This document shows positions 1 through 8,097 of a stretch of DNA of 64,000 bases, piece by piece (the stretch's first letter is position 1; each line of letters starts with the position of its first letter). This DNA comes from Flavobacteriales bacterium UBA6049 (GTDB lineage Bacteria > Bacteroidota > Bacteroidia > Flavobacteriales_G > Salibacteraceae), in NCBI GenBank assembly GCA_002429085.1, contig DIYR01000166.1, positions 34,341-98,340 on the forward strand, in the 5' to 3' direction. The notes below the pieces were generated by a model. The model did no database searches. It was not told the DNA's origin and worked only from the letters and a program-made list of their open reading frames with translations. The translations under genes were made by a program, and so were the position numbers.

Positions 1-1
1 T

Positions 2-514
2 GGTCCAAGCGACATGATGGATGGTCGCGTTGAATACATTCGAGAAGCACTAGATACTGCAGGGTATAGTGATGTAAGCATTATGAGTTATACTGCTAAG
101 TATGCTTCAGCATTTTATGGTCCGTTCAGAGATGCGCTAGATTCAGCTCCACGCGAAGCGGCTGATATTCCGAAGGATAAGAAAACGTATCAAATGGATC
201 CTGCGAATAAACGCGAGGCCATTTTAGAAGCAGAGCTAGACTACTTAGAAGGGGCAGATTACTTAATGGTGAAGCCGGCCTTACACTACTTAGATGTGAT
301 TCAAACGTTACGTGAACATGCTAATATTCCAATTGCAGCATACCATGTAAGTGGTGAGTGTGCTATGTTGACTGCGGCATGTAGAAACGGTTGGTTGACT
401 TATGAAAAGGCAATGCCAGAAACATTGCTAAGCATTAGGCGAGCTGGGGCAGATAGCATATTAACCTATTTCGCAAAAGATTATGCACAGATGGTGAGGG
501 AAGGTAAACTTTAG
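2..514 (+). CDS. hemB: Delta-aminolevulinic acid dehydratase, C-terminal part (5' truncated by window edge)
   Basis: Porphobilinogen synthase condenses two 5-aminolevulinate molecules in cytoplasmic haem synthesis. The reading frame is open from base 2 and begins inside the conserved PSDMMDGRV segment, so the true start lies left of the window. The two Schiff-base regions of the family are present: [15 protein letters not shown] with the first lysine, and [13 protein letters not shown] with the catalytic lysine. YHVSGECAM and the C-terminal [12 protein letters not shown] block are also typical. It ends normally with TAG at 512-514. About half of the usual 320-330 residues is visible. The next gene is convergent, 51 bases away. 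Confidence 0.96.
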   Translation, partial: GPSDMMDGRVEYIREALDTAGYSDVSIMSYTAKYASAFYGPFRDALDSAPREAADIPKDKKTYQMDPANKREAILEAELDYLEGADYLMVKPALHYLDVIQTLREHANIPIAAYHVSGECAMLTAACRNGWLTYEKAMPETLLSIRRAGADSILTYFAKDYAQMVREGKL

Positions 515-565
515 GATAGTAGAATATTCTAGGTTGATTTTGAGGAATCTTCAGTGACTCTTTTT

Positions 566-1471
566 TTATTGAATTATAAATTTGATAGGTTCACTGTCAT
601 GCTCAGTACGAATTAGGTATACCCCAGAACTCAGATTGTGAAGTTGTACTTCTCCTCGTTCAGACAGGATGACACCTTGTTGAACTAATTCTCCATGTAA
701 ATTGAAGATTTGGTATTCATATGGTTGAGAGAATGCAAGGTCTTCGAAACTGAATTGCTCTTTAGCTGGGTTTGGGAAAATACTCAAGTTGCTTATTTTA
801 CTTTCTAAATCATCAGTTCCAGTGGTGAATAGATAAGGAGTTCCGTATGTTCCATAACTCTTTTTAAAATAGTTCAAAGACCATGCGTCCCCATATTCTA
901 AACCAGAGAAACCTCCTTGGATGCCTCCAAGTCCTTGGATATAGTAATTTGACCAATAAGATTCAAATTCCCAGAAACCACAACCGTATATTTTCAGTGT
1001 ATCAGGTATTAACTGAGCGATATCATATACTAAGCTAGAAGGTTCCAAATGATCAATTGCATACGCTGTGTCATTTCCAAATTGGGATGAAATTACGCTG
1101 TCAATATTTGCATCAGGTGCAACGGCATACATGCTTTCGTTTAATGAGGTGTAAACATTTTCAACTGAATCAACAGTGTGTGTATACTTACATGTTTGAT
1201 GCCACCCATCTTCAGATACAATGTGCCCCACAAGACGTTGAACTTCTACTTGGTAAACTAATTTATCAGGAAAAACTTCTTTACTGTAAATAGTAACTCT
1301 TGAAAAATCATCGCATGGAACGTATGACCTTGAGTAAAATCTTGTCTCGAATACATCTCCTACATCAAAGCTATATAACTCACCAACAGTCATCTCATCT
1401 TGATGAACCCATTGGGAAAAAGAAACAAAAGTGCAGAGTATAAAAATTGTTAGTAGTGATGAATGTTTCAT
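566..1471 (-). CDS. Secreted T9SS type A sorting domain protein, function unknown
   Basis: About 301 residues. I place the start at the ATG at 1471 because it directly precedes a clean signal peptide (MKHSSLLTIFILCTFVSFSQ); an upstream in-frame ATG at 1504 would add a non-signal leader. The central part, rich in aromatic and acidic residues, matches no family I recognise. The last 70-75 residues are a T9SS type A domain, starting at SIFPNPAKEQF and containing the late SGVYLIRT strand, so the protein should cross the outer membrane and be released or anchored at the surface. It stands alone, convergent with hemB and separated from pheS by a terminator. Confidence 0.85.
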   Translation of the reverse strand: MKHSSLLTIFILCTFVSFSQWVHQDEMTVGELYSFDVGDVFETRFYSRSYVPCDDFSRVTIYSKEVFPDKLVYQVEVQRLVGHIVSEDGWHQTCKYTHTVDSVENVYTSLNESMYAVAPDANIDSVISSQFGNDTAYAIDHLEPSSLVYDIAQLIPDTLKIYGCGFWEFESYWSNYYIQGLGGIQGGFSGLEYGDAWSLNYFKKSYGTYGTPYLFTTGTDDLESKISNLSIFPNPAKEQFSFEDLAFSQPYEYQIFNLHGELVQQGVILSERGEVQLHNLSSGVYLIRTEHDSEPIKFIIQ

Positions 1472-1517
1472 GTGATTAGTTTTAGTTGGAATAAAAGTAA
1501 GCAAATCTACTAGTCAT

Positions 1518-1548
1518 AAAAAAAGCTCTAACGAGACCGTTAGAGCTT
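1518..1548 (-). terminator. Intrinsic terminator of pheS
   Basis: A perfect 11-bp stem (1523-1533 with 1538-1548) closes an AGAC tetraloop. On the minus strand it is followed by a run of seven T (1524-1518). It lies 21 bases past the pheS stop codon, the right place to end that transcript. Confidence 0.85.
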
Positions 1549-1569
1549 CAATGCTTTTAAGTTGAACTA

Positions 1570-2598
1570 TTAAAAAGCTCCTTTGAATTGTTTTAGAAAT
1601 CTAATATCGTTTTCTAAGAAGTAGCGAATATCATCTACACCATATCGCTGTGCTGCAATACGTTCTAATCCCATCCCAAAGGCAAAACCAGAATAAGTGT
1701 TAGGATCGATATCGCAGTTTTTTAATACCTCTGGATCTACCATTCCACAACCCATAATCTCTAACCATCCTGTTCCTTTGGTCATACGGTAGTCTGCTTC
1801 TGTCTCCAAGCCCCAGTATACATCTACTTCAGCACTAGGCTCTGTAAATGGAAAGTAGCTAGGGCGCATTCTGATTTTTGTTTTACCAAAAAACTCTTTT
1901 GCGAAATATTGAATCACTTGCTTCATATCAGCGAACGAAACACCTTTATCTACGTACAATCCTTCTACTTGGTGGAACATACTTAGTGAGCGAGCACTAA
2001 TAGCTTCATTACGGTAAACTCTTCCAGGAGAGATGGTTCGAATTGGGGGCTTTTGACCTTCCATTACACGAACCTGAACAGATGAAGTGTGTGTTCTAAG
2101 TGCCATTGACTCTCCTTGCTTATTATCAATAAAGAAAGTATCCTGCATATCACGTGCAGGGTGTTCTTCTGGAAAGTTCAACGCAGAAAAGTTATGCCAG
2201 TCATCTTCAATTTCTGGCCCTTCAGAAATAGTGAATCCGATTCGTTCAAAGATTTCGATGATCTCGTTTCTAACAATTGAAACGGGGTGACGTGCACCAA
2301 CTTCGATAGGATATCCTGGACGAGTCAAATCTAACTGTTCCGCAGTGACACTAGCTTTAGCTTGCCCAATAGTAGCTTGTAACGAATCGAATTTTTCTTG
2401 AGCTTGTTTCTTTAATTCATTTAATCGTTGACCAAACTCTTTCTTCTGCTCATTAGGAACATCTTTAAAAGCAGCAAAGAGGTCTTTAATTATGTTTTTG
2501 GACCCTAAGAATCGGATGCGGAATTGCTCTAATTCTTCGACATTGGACACATTATATGCTTCTACTTCTTGGCTATACTCTGCTACTTTATCTAACAT
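1570..2598 (-). CDS. pheS: Phenylalanine--tRNA ligase alpha subunit
   Basis: Class II aminoacyl-tRNA synthetase catalytic subunit, which charges tRNA-Phe as an alpha2beta2 tetramer with PheT. The 342 residues fit the family. The N-terminal coiled-coil region (about 1-100) contains RIRFLGSKNIIKDLF. The catalytic core has HPARDMQDTFF, RTHTSSVQVR (motif 2 area), FHQVEGLYVD, and the motif 3 signature FAFGMGLERIAAQRYG near the C-terminus. pheT is not adjacent, as is common in Bacteroidota. A promoter-like TATTTTCG sits 17 bases upstream of the ATG, and a strong hairpin terminator follows. Confidence 0.97.
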   Translation of the reverse strand: MLDKVAEYSQEVEAYNVSNVEELEQFRIRFLGSKNIIKDLFAAFKDVPNEQKKEFGQRLNELKKQAQEKFDSLQATIGQAKASVTAEQLDLTRPGYPIEVGARHPVSIVRNEIIEIFERIGFTISEGPEIEDDWHNFSALNFPEEHPARDMQDTFFIDNKQGESMALRTHTSSVQVRVMEGQKPPIRTISPGRVYRNEAISARSLSMFHQVEGLYVDKGVSFADMKQVIQYFAKEFFGKTKIRMRPSYFPFTEPSAEVDVYWGLETEADYRMTKGTGWLEIMGCGMVDPEVLKNCDIDPNTYSGFAFGMGLERIAAQRYGVDDIRYFLENDIRFLKQFKGAF

Positions 2599-2615
2599 CT
2601 ACCTTGAATTTGCTG

Positions 2616-2623
2616 CGAAAATA
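2616..2623 (-). promoter_or_regulatory. Candidate -7 box for pheS
   Basis: Minus-strand TATTTTCG matches 7 of 8 positions of the Bacteroidota consensus TAnnTTTG and lies 17 bases before the pheS start. I see no convincing -33 TTG, so this rests on the box and its position. Confidence 0.35.
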
Positions 2624-2626
2624 GGA

Positions 2627-3454
2627 CTATTTCAAAAGTTGAATTGAAAACACGATATCTTCTACAGGTCTATCGTTTCTATCAGTAGTTACAGATGCTA
2701 TAGAATCAAGTACGTTGAAGCCAGAAATCATTTCTCCAAATACTGTGTAAGAACCATCTAAATGAGGTGTGCCTCCAACTGTGGAGTAAACTTGGCGTTG
2801 TTGCTCGGTAAAGTTTATGTCTTCCATTTGTGGTAAAATCAAAGAGTCTAAAGCCTGTTTTACAGTTGCAATTTGAAGAGAATCGTTTGATCGATATGCC
2901 TGTGCAGTGGCTTTTTTTAATGAATCATTCTCTGACAGTTTAAATAACTCGTTTGACTTTTGCTGGTATGCATGTTGTCGAACTCGTTGTTCTAGCTGTT
3001 CTAGTTGTTCGTTATTCATCACTCTTCCTTGTACTAAATAGAATTGACAAGCAGAGCTTGCTTTATTTGGGTTGATATTGTCCGGTTCTCGTGCTGCAGC
3101 TAAAACACCATGCTTATGAATTATTGTGTCTACAAATTCTGCTGGAACCTCATAATCAAGTTTTCCGTTTCCAAGTTTTTGATTTGGCTTAGCGTTTCTA
3201 GAATCAGGGTCACCTCCTTGAATCATGAATCCATAGATTACACGATGAAACAGTAAGGAGTCGTAAAAACCATCTTCTATGAGTTTCACGAAATTATCTC
3301 GATGTTGTGGCGTTTCATTATAAAGCTTGGCCTGAATTTCACCATAACTTGTTTGTATGGAGACAACCCTTTCGGTATGAATTGAATCTATAGATTGACT
3401 ATATGATTGAATAGCAAGTAGTAGAGAGGCTAAAAATATGCTCAAATGGCGCAT
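2627..3454 (-). CDS. Secreted cyclophilin-type peptidyl-prolyl cis-trans isomerase
   Basis: About 275 residues from the ATG at 3454, which begins a signal peptide (MRHLSIFLASLLLAIQSYSQ); a longer in-frame start at 3481 is less likely. The cyclophilin core is clear: YNETPQHRDNF, FHRVIYGFMIQGGDP with the catalytic Arg region, and SSACQFYLVQGR. An inserted, charged helical stretch of about 75 residues (roughly 155-230) separates this from the C-terminal GSYTVFGEMISGFNVLDSIA core strand. It probably helps proline isomerisation during folding in the periplasm or at the outer membrane. The insert is seen in other Bacteroidota cyclophilins as far as I recall. It is divergent from the next lipoprotein gene, with about 50 bases between. 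Confidence 0.92.
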   Translation of the reverse strand: MRHLSIFLASLLLAIQSYSQSIDSIHTERVVSIQTSYGEIQAKLYNETPQHRDNFVKLIEDGFYDSLLFHRVIYGFMIQGGDPDSRNAKPNQKLGNGKLDYEVPAEFVDTIIHKHGVLAAAREPDNINPNKASSACQFYLVQGRVMNNEQLEQLEQRVRQHAYQQKSNELFKLSENDSLKKATAQAYRSNDSLQIATVKQALDSLILPQMEDINFTEQQRQVYSTVGGTPHLDGSYTVFGEMISGFNVLDSIASVTTDRNDRPVEDIVFSIQLLK

Positions 3455-3504
3455 AGCTGTTTTAAATTTGTAGTTTAGCACGATTCGATAAAAGTATAAC
3501 AGAG

Positions 3505-3918
3505 ATGAAGAAGCTTGGAATATATTGGATGATTGTTGGAGTTCTAGGATTTGTAACGATTAGTTGCGATGATGAAGATGATGATCCTACAATTGCCCAA
3601 GTATTAGTTGAAACAGTAGATAAGAAGATTGTTCCAGGTGCCAATGTTACACTTGTTTGTGAGTCCTCTCAAAATAAAGAGTGTAATATCTTGATTGAAG
3701 GAGTTAGTGATGAGAATGGAGTTTTTGAAACTAGACGAGATTTATCTCAAATTTTACGTGTTTCGAGTTATAAAATTGTGAATGATACAGAGGTGGTTGG
3801 CGTGCCACCAGATACAACATTGGTGATCACTCGAGATAGCATCTGTGGTGAAACATTCATAAACATTATTGAGAATGAAACGAGCCGCCAGACTGTTGTG
3901 CTTTACTCGTGTAATTAA
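3505..3918 (+). CDS. Small lipoprotein, function unknown
   Basis: 137 residues. The N-terminus is a lipoprotein signal with a lipobox-like VTISC, followed at once by an acidic DDEDDDP stretch; acidic residues after the lipid cysteine often go with surface display in Bacteroidota. The remainder is beta-rich (VPGANVTLVCES, GVSDENGVFETRRD), reminiscent of a carboxypeptidase-regulatory or Ig-like beta-sandwich, though the match is too weak to name. Two later cysteines could pair. Its last 53 bases overlap the end of the convergent gene at 3866-4228. Confidence 0.7.
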   Translation: MKKLGIYWMIVGVLGFVTISCDDEDDDPTIAQVLVETVDKKIVPGANVTLVCESSQNKECNILIEGVSDENGVFETRRDLSQILRVSSYKIVNDTEVVGVPPDTTLVITRDSICGETFINIIENETSRQTVVLYSCN

Positions 3919-4228
3919 TAATTGCATCTTTCATTAAACGATCTTGCTCTTCTGGTTTTAAGAAGGGCAATTTTTTTATACGCTTAAAATGGGGCCAACC
4001 GTCTTCATCTTCACCCAAAAAGGTATAATACCCATATGGTTCTAACACAGTACACACTGCAATGTGTACTAAATCCATTTTTTGATCTTTCGAAAACTCT
4101 TGATATCCTTTTCCTAGTTCTTGAACACCAATCAAGAACAGTATTGCATCTACATCTGTATTCATTTGAAATAGCTCATCGTACCATTTCTTACAGCGAT
4201 GCCAATCTTGCTCAAACTCCCAATCCAT
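3866..4228 (-). CDS. Conserved-looking cytoplasmic protein, function unknown
   Basis: 120 residues, no signal peptide or membrane segment. Rich in Trp, Tyr, Asp and Glu (MDWEFEQDWHRCKKWYDELF). It reads as a compact helical protein, with a variable C-terminal tail (SKAQQSGGSFHSQ). I do not recognise a domain. Coding is supported by its length, composition, ATG start and divergent arrangement with the cvpA-like gene. The 3' end overlaps the convergent lipoprotein gene by 53 bases, so the two tails share DNA on opposite strands. Confidence 0.7.
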   Translation of the reverse strand: MDWEFEQDWHRCKKWYDELFQMNTDVDAILFLIGVQELGKGYQEFSKDQKMDLVHIAVCTVLEPYGYYTFLGEDEDGWPHFKRIKKLPFLKPEEQDRLMKDAIINYTSKAQQSGGSFHSQ

Positions 4229-4327
4229 TCCTCTATTTCTTGATTACAAAAGTAGGGATTGCCTTATTCACAATTGAGTTGTGATAATACCTTGGTATTT
4301 GTTCAGCATTTCATAGGAGTGCTGGCT

Positions 4328-4335
4328 TAATTTCG
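4328..4335 (+). promoter_or_regulatory. Candidate -7 box for the cvpA-like gene
   Basis: TAATTTCG matches TAnnTTTG at 7 of 8 positions and ends 6 bases before the ATG at 4342. If used, transcription would start at or next to the start codon. A TTTG at 4298-4301 is rather far upstream for a -33 element. Confidence 0.3.
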
Positions 4336-4341
4336 TAGGTA

Positions 4342-4875
4342 ATGAATACGCTCGATATTATTCTCTTAGTTCCTTTAGCATTTGGACTTGTACGCGGTTT
4401 TATGCGGGGTTTCATTATTGAGATAGCGAGTTTAGTGGCCCTTGTTATTGGAGTTTACGGAGCAATCCATTTCTCGTTTTTCGCAGAAGATTTAATTAAG
4501 GAAAATGCAAATCTCGAAGGAAACACACTTTCAATAGCTGCGTTTGCAACTACTTTCATCATTATAGTATTAGGGATTCATCTAGGAGCTAGAGTTCTCC
4601 AAAAAGTGCTTTCACTAGCTGCACTTGGTTTGGTTAATAGGATTGCAGGAGGTGTTTTTGGTTTTTTGAAATGGGGAATCATTGCTAGCTTTTCAATTGT
4701 TTTTTTGAACGGAATGGGAGGCGGACTAGGAATCATTTCTAATGAATCTAAGAAAGACTCGATGCTTTATGAGCCAGTAGCCATGTTTGGACCTACTATA
4801 CTACCCTTAGTAACTGAGAGCAGTTGGTACAAAGAGTTGAAATTAGATCAAGTATCGTCAGAAATTTCGATTTAA
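4342..4875 (+). CDS. cvpA: CvpA family membrane protein
   Basis: 177 residues with four predicted hydrophobic segments (about 5-40, 65-85, 95-125). The N-terminal pattern DIILLVPLAFGLVRGFMRGF followed by a second helix is the family hallmark. E. coli CvpA is an inner-membrane protein needed for colicin V production and linked to envelope stress; the molecular function is unsettled. The C-terminal 40 residues are polar and include the family-like SWYKEL. It is followed 63 bases later by the S41 protease gene on the same strand; co-transcription is possible but not shown. Confidence 0.88.
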   Translation: MNTLDIILLVPLAFGLVRGFMRGFIIEIASLVALVIGVYGAIHFSFFAEDLIKENANLEGNTLSIAAFATTFIIIVLGIHLGARVLQKVLSLAALGLVNRIAGGVFGFLKWGIIASFSIVFLNGMGGGLGIISNESKKDSMLYEPVAMFGPTILPLVTESSWYKELKLDQVSSEISI

Positions 4876-4938
4876 TAATTTAGTCAATACAGTTTCTAGT
4901 ATTTGTTTTTATGGCTAGTCTATATTTGGTCATAGCTA

Positions 4939-7029
4939 ATGATTTATTTTAAAACCAAACCACAAGCGATTGTTACACTGCTTTTTTGTGTATTCGCCTA
5001 TTCGCAATCCTTTGCTCAACAAGCTTCATTTTGTTCAGAATATCAAAATGTTGTTCGCTTGTTTGCGCGATATCATCTTGTGCCAATTCAAGAAGTTTCT
5101 GAAGACCAGAGAAAGGATTTATTTAAATACACCTTGTTGTCAATTGATTCTAAAAGAAACCTATTCTTACAATCTGATATAGATCTTCTGCAAAAGGAGT
5201 TTGGTATCACACAACTAGATTCAACAAGTTGTCCAGAATCGTTTGTTTTAAAGCTAGCTGAAAGACTTGAAGATGCAGTAACTAGAAGAGATTCAATTTT
5301 AAATTCTTTAGAGAATAGCGAGTTAGATTTTTCTTCAGGCAGAGCATATTCTGCTATGTTGAACAATTATAAAGCCACTGTTGACGAGTTAGCTACGTAT
5401 TGGCATGACAAACTTTGTGTGAATTACGCATGGTATTCTTATTATCACACAGATAGTAGTGACCTATCTGAACCAAAATTTCTTTCCAATAAAGTAGAGG
5501 CAGACAGTGTATCAAGATCTTATTTGAGTAGGTTTAAATGTACATATGGTCAGTTAGATTGGGAAGAAAGTTATTTATTGAGTAAGGAGGCATTCATGGT
5601 TGCTTATGCCCACTTGTATGACCCACACTCCTCTTATTTTAATGCAACTCAAAATGAATCTTTCGAAAGCGATCTTTCAGAAAACACTTTTCAAACTGGC
5701 GTTGTTTTTAGTGAGAATGAAGGTGGCTTGTTAGCTATTGATAAAGTTTTGCAGGGAAGTGCAGCTTGGAATAATCAAAATATAGAAGTTGGAGACATTC
5801 TTTTAGAAGTAGAAGTTGATCGCGAGCAGTTAGATTTGAGTTGTTTTTCATCTAGCATGATAGAGCAAGTAACTAGTAGCGGGCATGCTACAACTGTGAA
5901 GTTTAGGTTGCTGAAAAAAACAGGAGTAGAGATTCAAGCAACTATTATTACTACCCAATTAACAAATCAAGATAACTTGATAGGTGCGTTTATTCTAAAT
6001 GGTCAAGAACCTGTTGGGTATGTTGAGCTGCCAGGGTTTTACACAAGCTGGGAAAATGAAGATGATTTAGGGTGTGCAAACGATGTAGGAACTGCGGTTT
6101 TACGCTTAATGGATGATGGAATTAACGGATTAATTCTTGATTTGCGCGGAAATGGAGGGGGGTCTTTATACGAGGCTTTAGCTCTCAGTGGAGCGTTTGT
6201 AAATGAAGGTAGTATGTTTATTTACAAAACAAGTGGCGATAAAGCTAGGTTGCGAAAAGACCCTAATAGAGGCAAAGTGTACAACGGCCCTCTGGTTGTT
6301 TTGATTGATGAATATAGCGCATCGGCATCAGAAATTACGGCAGCAATACTAAGAGACTTTAATAGAGCAGTGATTGTGGGTGTACCTAGCTATGGTAAGG
6401 CAAGTGGGCAGTTCGTAATACCGAGCAATTTTAAGTTAAACGAAACGAACTCTAATGATGATCCGAATGGCTTTGTTAAAATTACTCATCTCGAAATCCA
6501 CAATTTGTATGGTGGTTCTCACCAAGGGAATGGTTTGACTCCTGATGTGGTGCTACCATCAATTTATTCTAGTAAAACAGATCATGAGGCTGACGAACGA
6601 AATGCATTGTTATTCGATTCATTGATGCGCAAAACGTATTTCACACCAGAAGTAGAGTTGCCACTAGAAAAGTTAAGAATTAGTGGTTTACAAAGAATTG
6701 AAGCTGATACTGCTGGTTTAGCTTATATAAGAGATAGACAGCGCTTAATTGATGGGCTTTTTAGTAGTACCATTACTATTGAAAGAAAAACACTATTCAA
6801 CTACTTTAGGACCAAAGATCAAGATTATAAAGAGTTTGTCGAGTTAGATTATTCTCAACCTGCATTTAATGCTACAACACCTTCTTATTACGAGCGTATA
6901 AATCTTGTAAGCGAAGTTCAAAAAACATATACCAATAACGCTATATCTTCAATAGAGCGAGATTACCAGATAACGCAGGCCTACCACGTCATTTGTAACT
7001 TAATCAATATCTTAAATAGTAAGAAATGA
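4939..7029 (+). CDS. Secreted S41-family C-terminal processing (Tsp/Prc-like) protease
   Basis: 696 residues with a signal peptide (ending about SFAQQ). An N-terminal helical region (30-230) resembles the Tsp N-terminal domain (KRNLFLQSDIDLL). A PDZ-like domain spans about 245-345, then the S41 core. Catalytic Ser462 lies in EYSASASEI and Lys487 in SYGKASG; the 25-residue spacing equals that of E. coli Tsp (S430/K455). The substrate-handling block ILDLRGNGGGS is intact. It probably trims unfolded or tagged envelope proteins in the periplasm. The stop codon overlaps the next ATG by 4 bases (ATGA), so the two genes are very likely translated together. Confidence 0.93.
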   Translation: MIYFKTKPQAIVTLLFCVFAYSQSFAQQASFCSEYQNVVRLFARYHLVPIQEVSEDQRKDLFKYTLLSIDSKRNLFLQSDIDLLQKEFGITQLDSTSCPESFVLKLAERLEDAVTRRDSILNSLENSELDFSSGRAYSAMLNNYKATVDELATYWHDKLCVNYAWYSYYHTDSSDLSEPKFLSNKVEADSVSRSYLSRFKCTYGQLDWEESYLLSKEAFMVAYAHLYDPHSSYFNATQNESFESDLSENTFQTGVVFSENEGGLLAIDKVLQGSAAWNNQNIEVGDILLEVEVDREQLDLSCFSSSMIEQVTSSGHATTVKFRLLKKTGVEIQATIITTQLTNQDNLIGAFILNGQEPVGYVELPGFYTSWENEDDLGCANDVGTAVLRLMDDGINGLILDLRGNGGGSLYEALALSGAFVNEGSMFIYKTSGDKARLRKDPNRGKVYNGPLVVLIDEYSASASEITAAILRDFNRAVIVGVPSYGKASGQFVIPSNFKLNETNSNDDPNGFVKITHLEIHNLYGGSHQGNGLTPDVVLPSIYSSKTDHEADERNALLFDSLMRKTYFTPEVELPLEKLRISGLQRIEADTAGLAYIRDRQRLIDGLFSSTITIERKTLFNYFRTKDQDYKEFVELDYSQPAFNATTPSYYERINLVSEVQKTYTNNAISSIERDYQITQAYHVICNLINILNSKK

Positions 7030-8051
7030 AACAACTAACATCACTATTTATTGGAAGTATACTTGCTTTCAGTATTTCAGCTCAAGACATGTCAAATGCT
7101 GGAACTTATATGGATTATTTTAATGAAATCTACGAGCCTATTCAGAAAGACATGTGGGATTACACGAGTTCTGTTGCTAAAGGGAAAAAGGCAAAGAAAA
7201 TTGATAAGAAAAGAGTTGAATTATTGCAAACGTATGCCACTGCAGAAAGTAAGGTTAGCAGAGCGAAAGCTTTTGAAGATGATACTAGTTTAAGAGATGA
7301 AGTAGAGAAGTGGTTAAAAACATGTCAGATCATCTTGAATGAAGATTATGGTAAAATAATGGATTTGGAAGAGTTGTCAGAGTCAAGCTATGATAACATG
7401 GAGGCTTATATTAAGGCTCGCCAATTAGCTGGAGATCATATGGAGGAAGCGAATGCAAACCTTTCTTCTGCTACTGAAACCTTTGCAAGAGAACATGGTG
7501 TTAAGTTAATTGAATCTGAAAGTAAGCTTGGGAATAAGTTAGAAAAAGCAGGTGAAGTATTCGATTACTATGATGAGATTTATCTAGTTTTTTTTAAGCC
7601 CTATAAGCAAGAGATGTATTTGATGGATGCTGTAAATTCAGGAGATGTTCCTGCCATTGAGCAAAACAGAAAAATGCTACTTGATGATGCTGTTGAAGCA
7701 CAGGATAAATTGAAAGAGATTAATTCATTGAATAGCGATCCTACACTAGTAGATGCCGCAAAAGAAATGATGGCTTTTTACAAGGATGAGGCCGAGAAAG
7801 AGGCTCTTGTTTATAAAGAGTTTTTCATGACCAAAGAAAGATTCGAAACAGTTAAAGCTTCGTTTGAAGCATTAAAAAAGAAAGATCAAACACAAGAAGC
7901 TGTAGATGAGTATAACGGAGCAATAAATGATTACAATGCAGCTGTAGAAGCCTATAATGAAACAAATAACTCATTGAATGAGCAGCGAGAAAAAGCACTG
8001 AATAACTGGAACAAATCTGTCGATAAGTTTTTAAGTAAACATGCTATTTAA
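7026..8051 (+). CDS. Secreted coiled-coil protein, function unknown
   Basis: 341 residues with a signal peptide (MKQLTSLFIGSILAFSISAQ). The rest is almost wholly helical and strongly charged, with Glu/Lys heptad-like stretches and an Asn/Tyr-rich C-terminal segment (EYNGAINDYNAAVEAYNET). No membrane anchor or T9SS domain, so a periplasmic location is inferred. It resembles proteins annotated in Bacteroidota as LIC11966-type surface proteins, but I am unsure of that. The 4-base overlap with the S41 protease suggests a partner, adaptor or substrate of it. A terminator follows at once. Confidence 0.85.
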   Translation: MKQLTSLFIGSILAFSISAQDMSNAGTYMDYFNEIYEPIQKDMWDYTSSVAKGKKAKKIDKKRVELLQTYATAESKVSRAKAFEDDTSLRDEVEKWLKTCQIILNEDYGKIMDLEELSESSYDNMEAYIKARQLAGDHMEEANANLSSATETFAREHGVKLIESESKLGNKLEKAGEVFDYYDEIYLVFFKPYKQEMYLMDAVNSGDVPAIEQNRKMLLDDAVEAQDKLKEINSLNSDPTLVDAAKEMMAFYKDEAEKEALVYKEFFMTKERFETVKASFEALKKKDQTQEAVDEYNGAINDYNAAVEAYNETNNSLNEQREKALNNWNKSVDKFLSKHAI

Positions 8052-8058
8052 AGCATCG

Positions 8059-8089
8059 AAAAAGGCGAGATATTTATCTCGCCTTTTTT
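8059..8089 (+). terminator. Bidirectional intrinsic terminator
   Basis: A GGCGAGA/TCTCGCC stem (8064-8070 with 8077-8083), extendable with A:T pairs, has T6 on the right and A5 on the left. It serves both the S41/coiled-coil pair from the left and the LamG cluster ending at 8098 from the right. Confidence 0.85.
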
Positions 8090-8097
8090 GTGAAGTA

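Noticed and set aside
520..531. Perfect 12-base palindrome TAGAATATTCTA after hemB
   Set aside because: It has no loop and no T-run directly after; AT-rich palindromes this short are expected by chance, so it is not called a terminator or operator.
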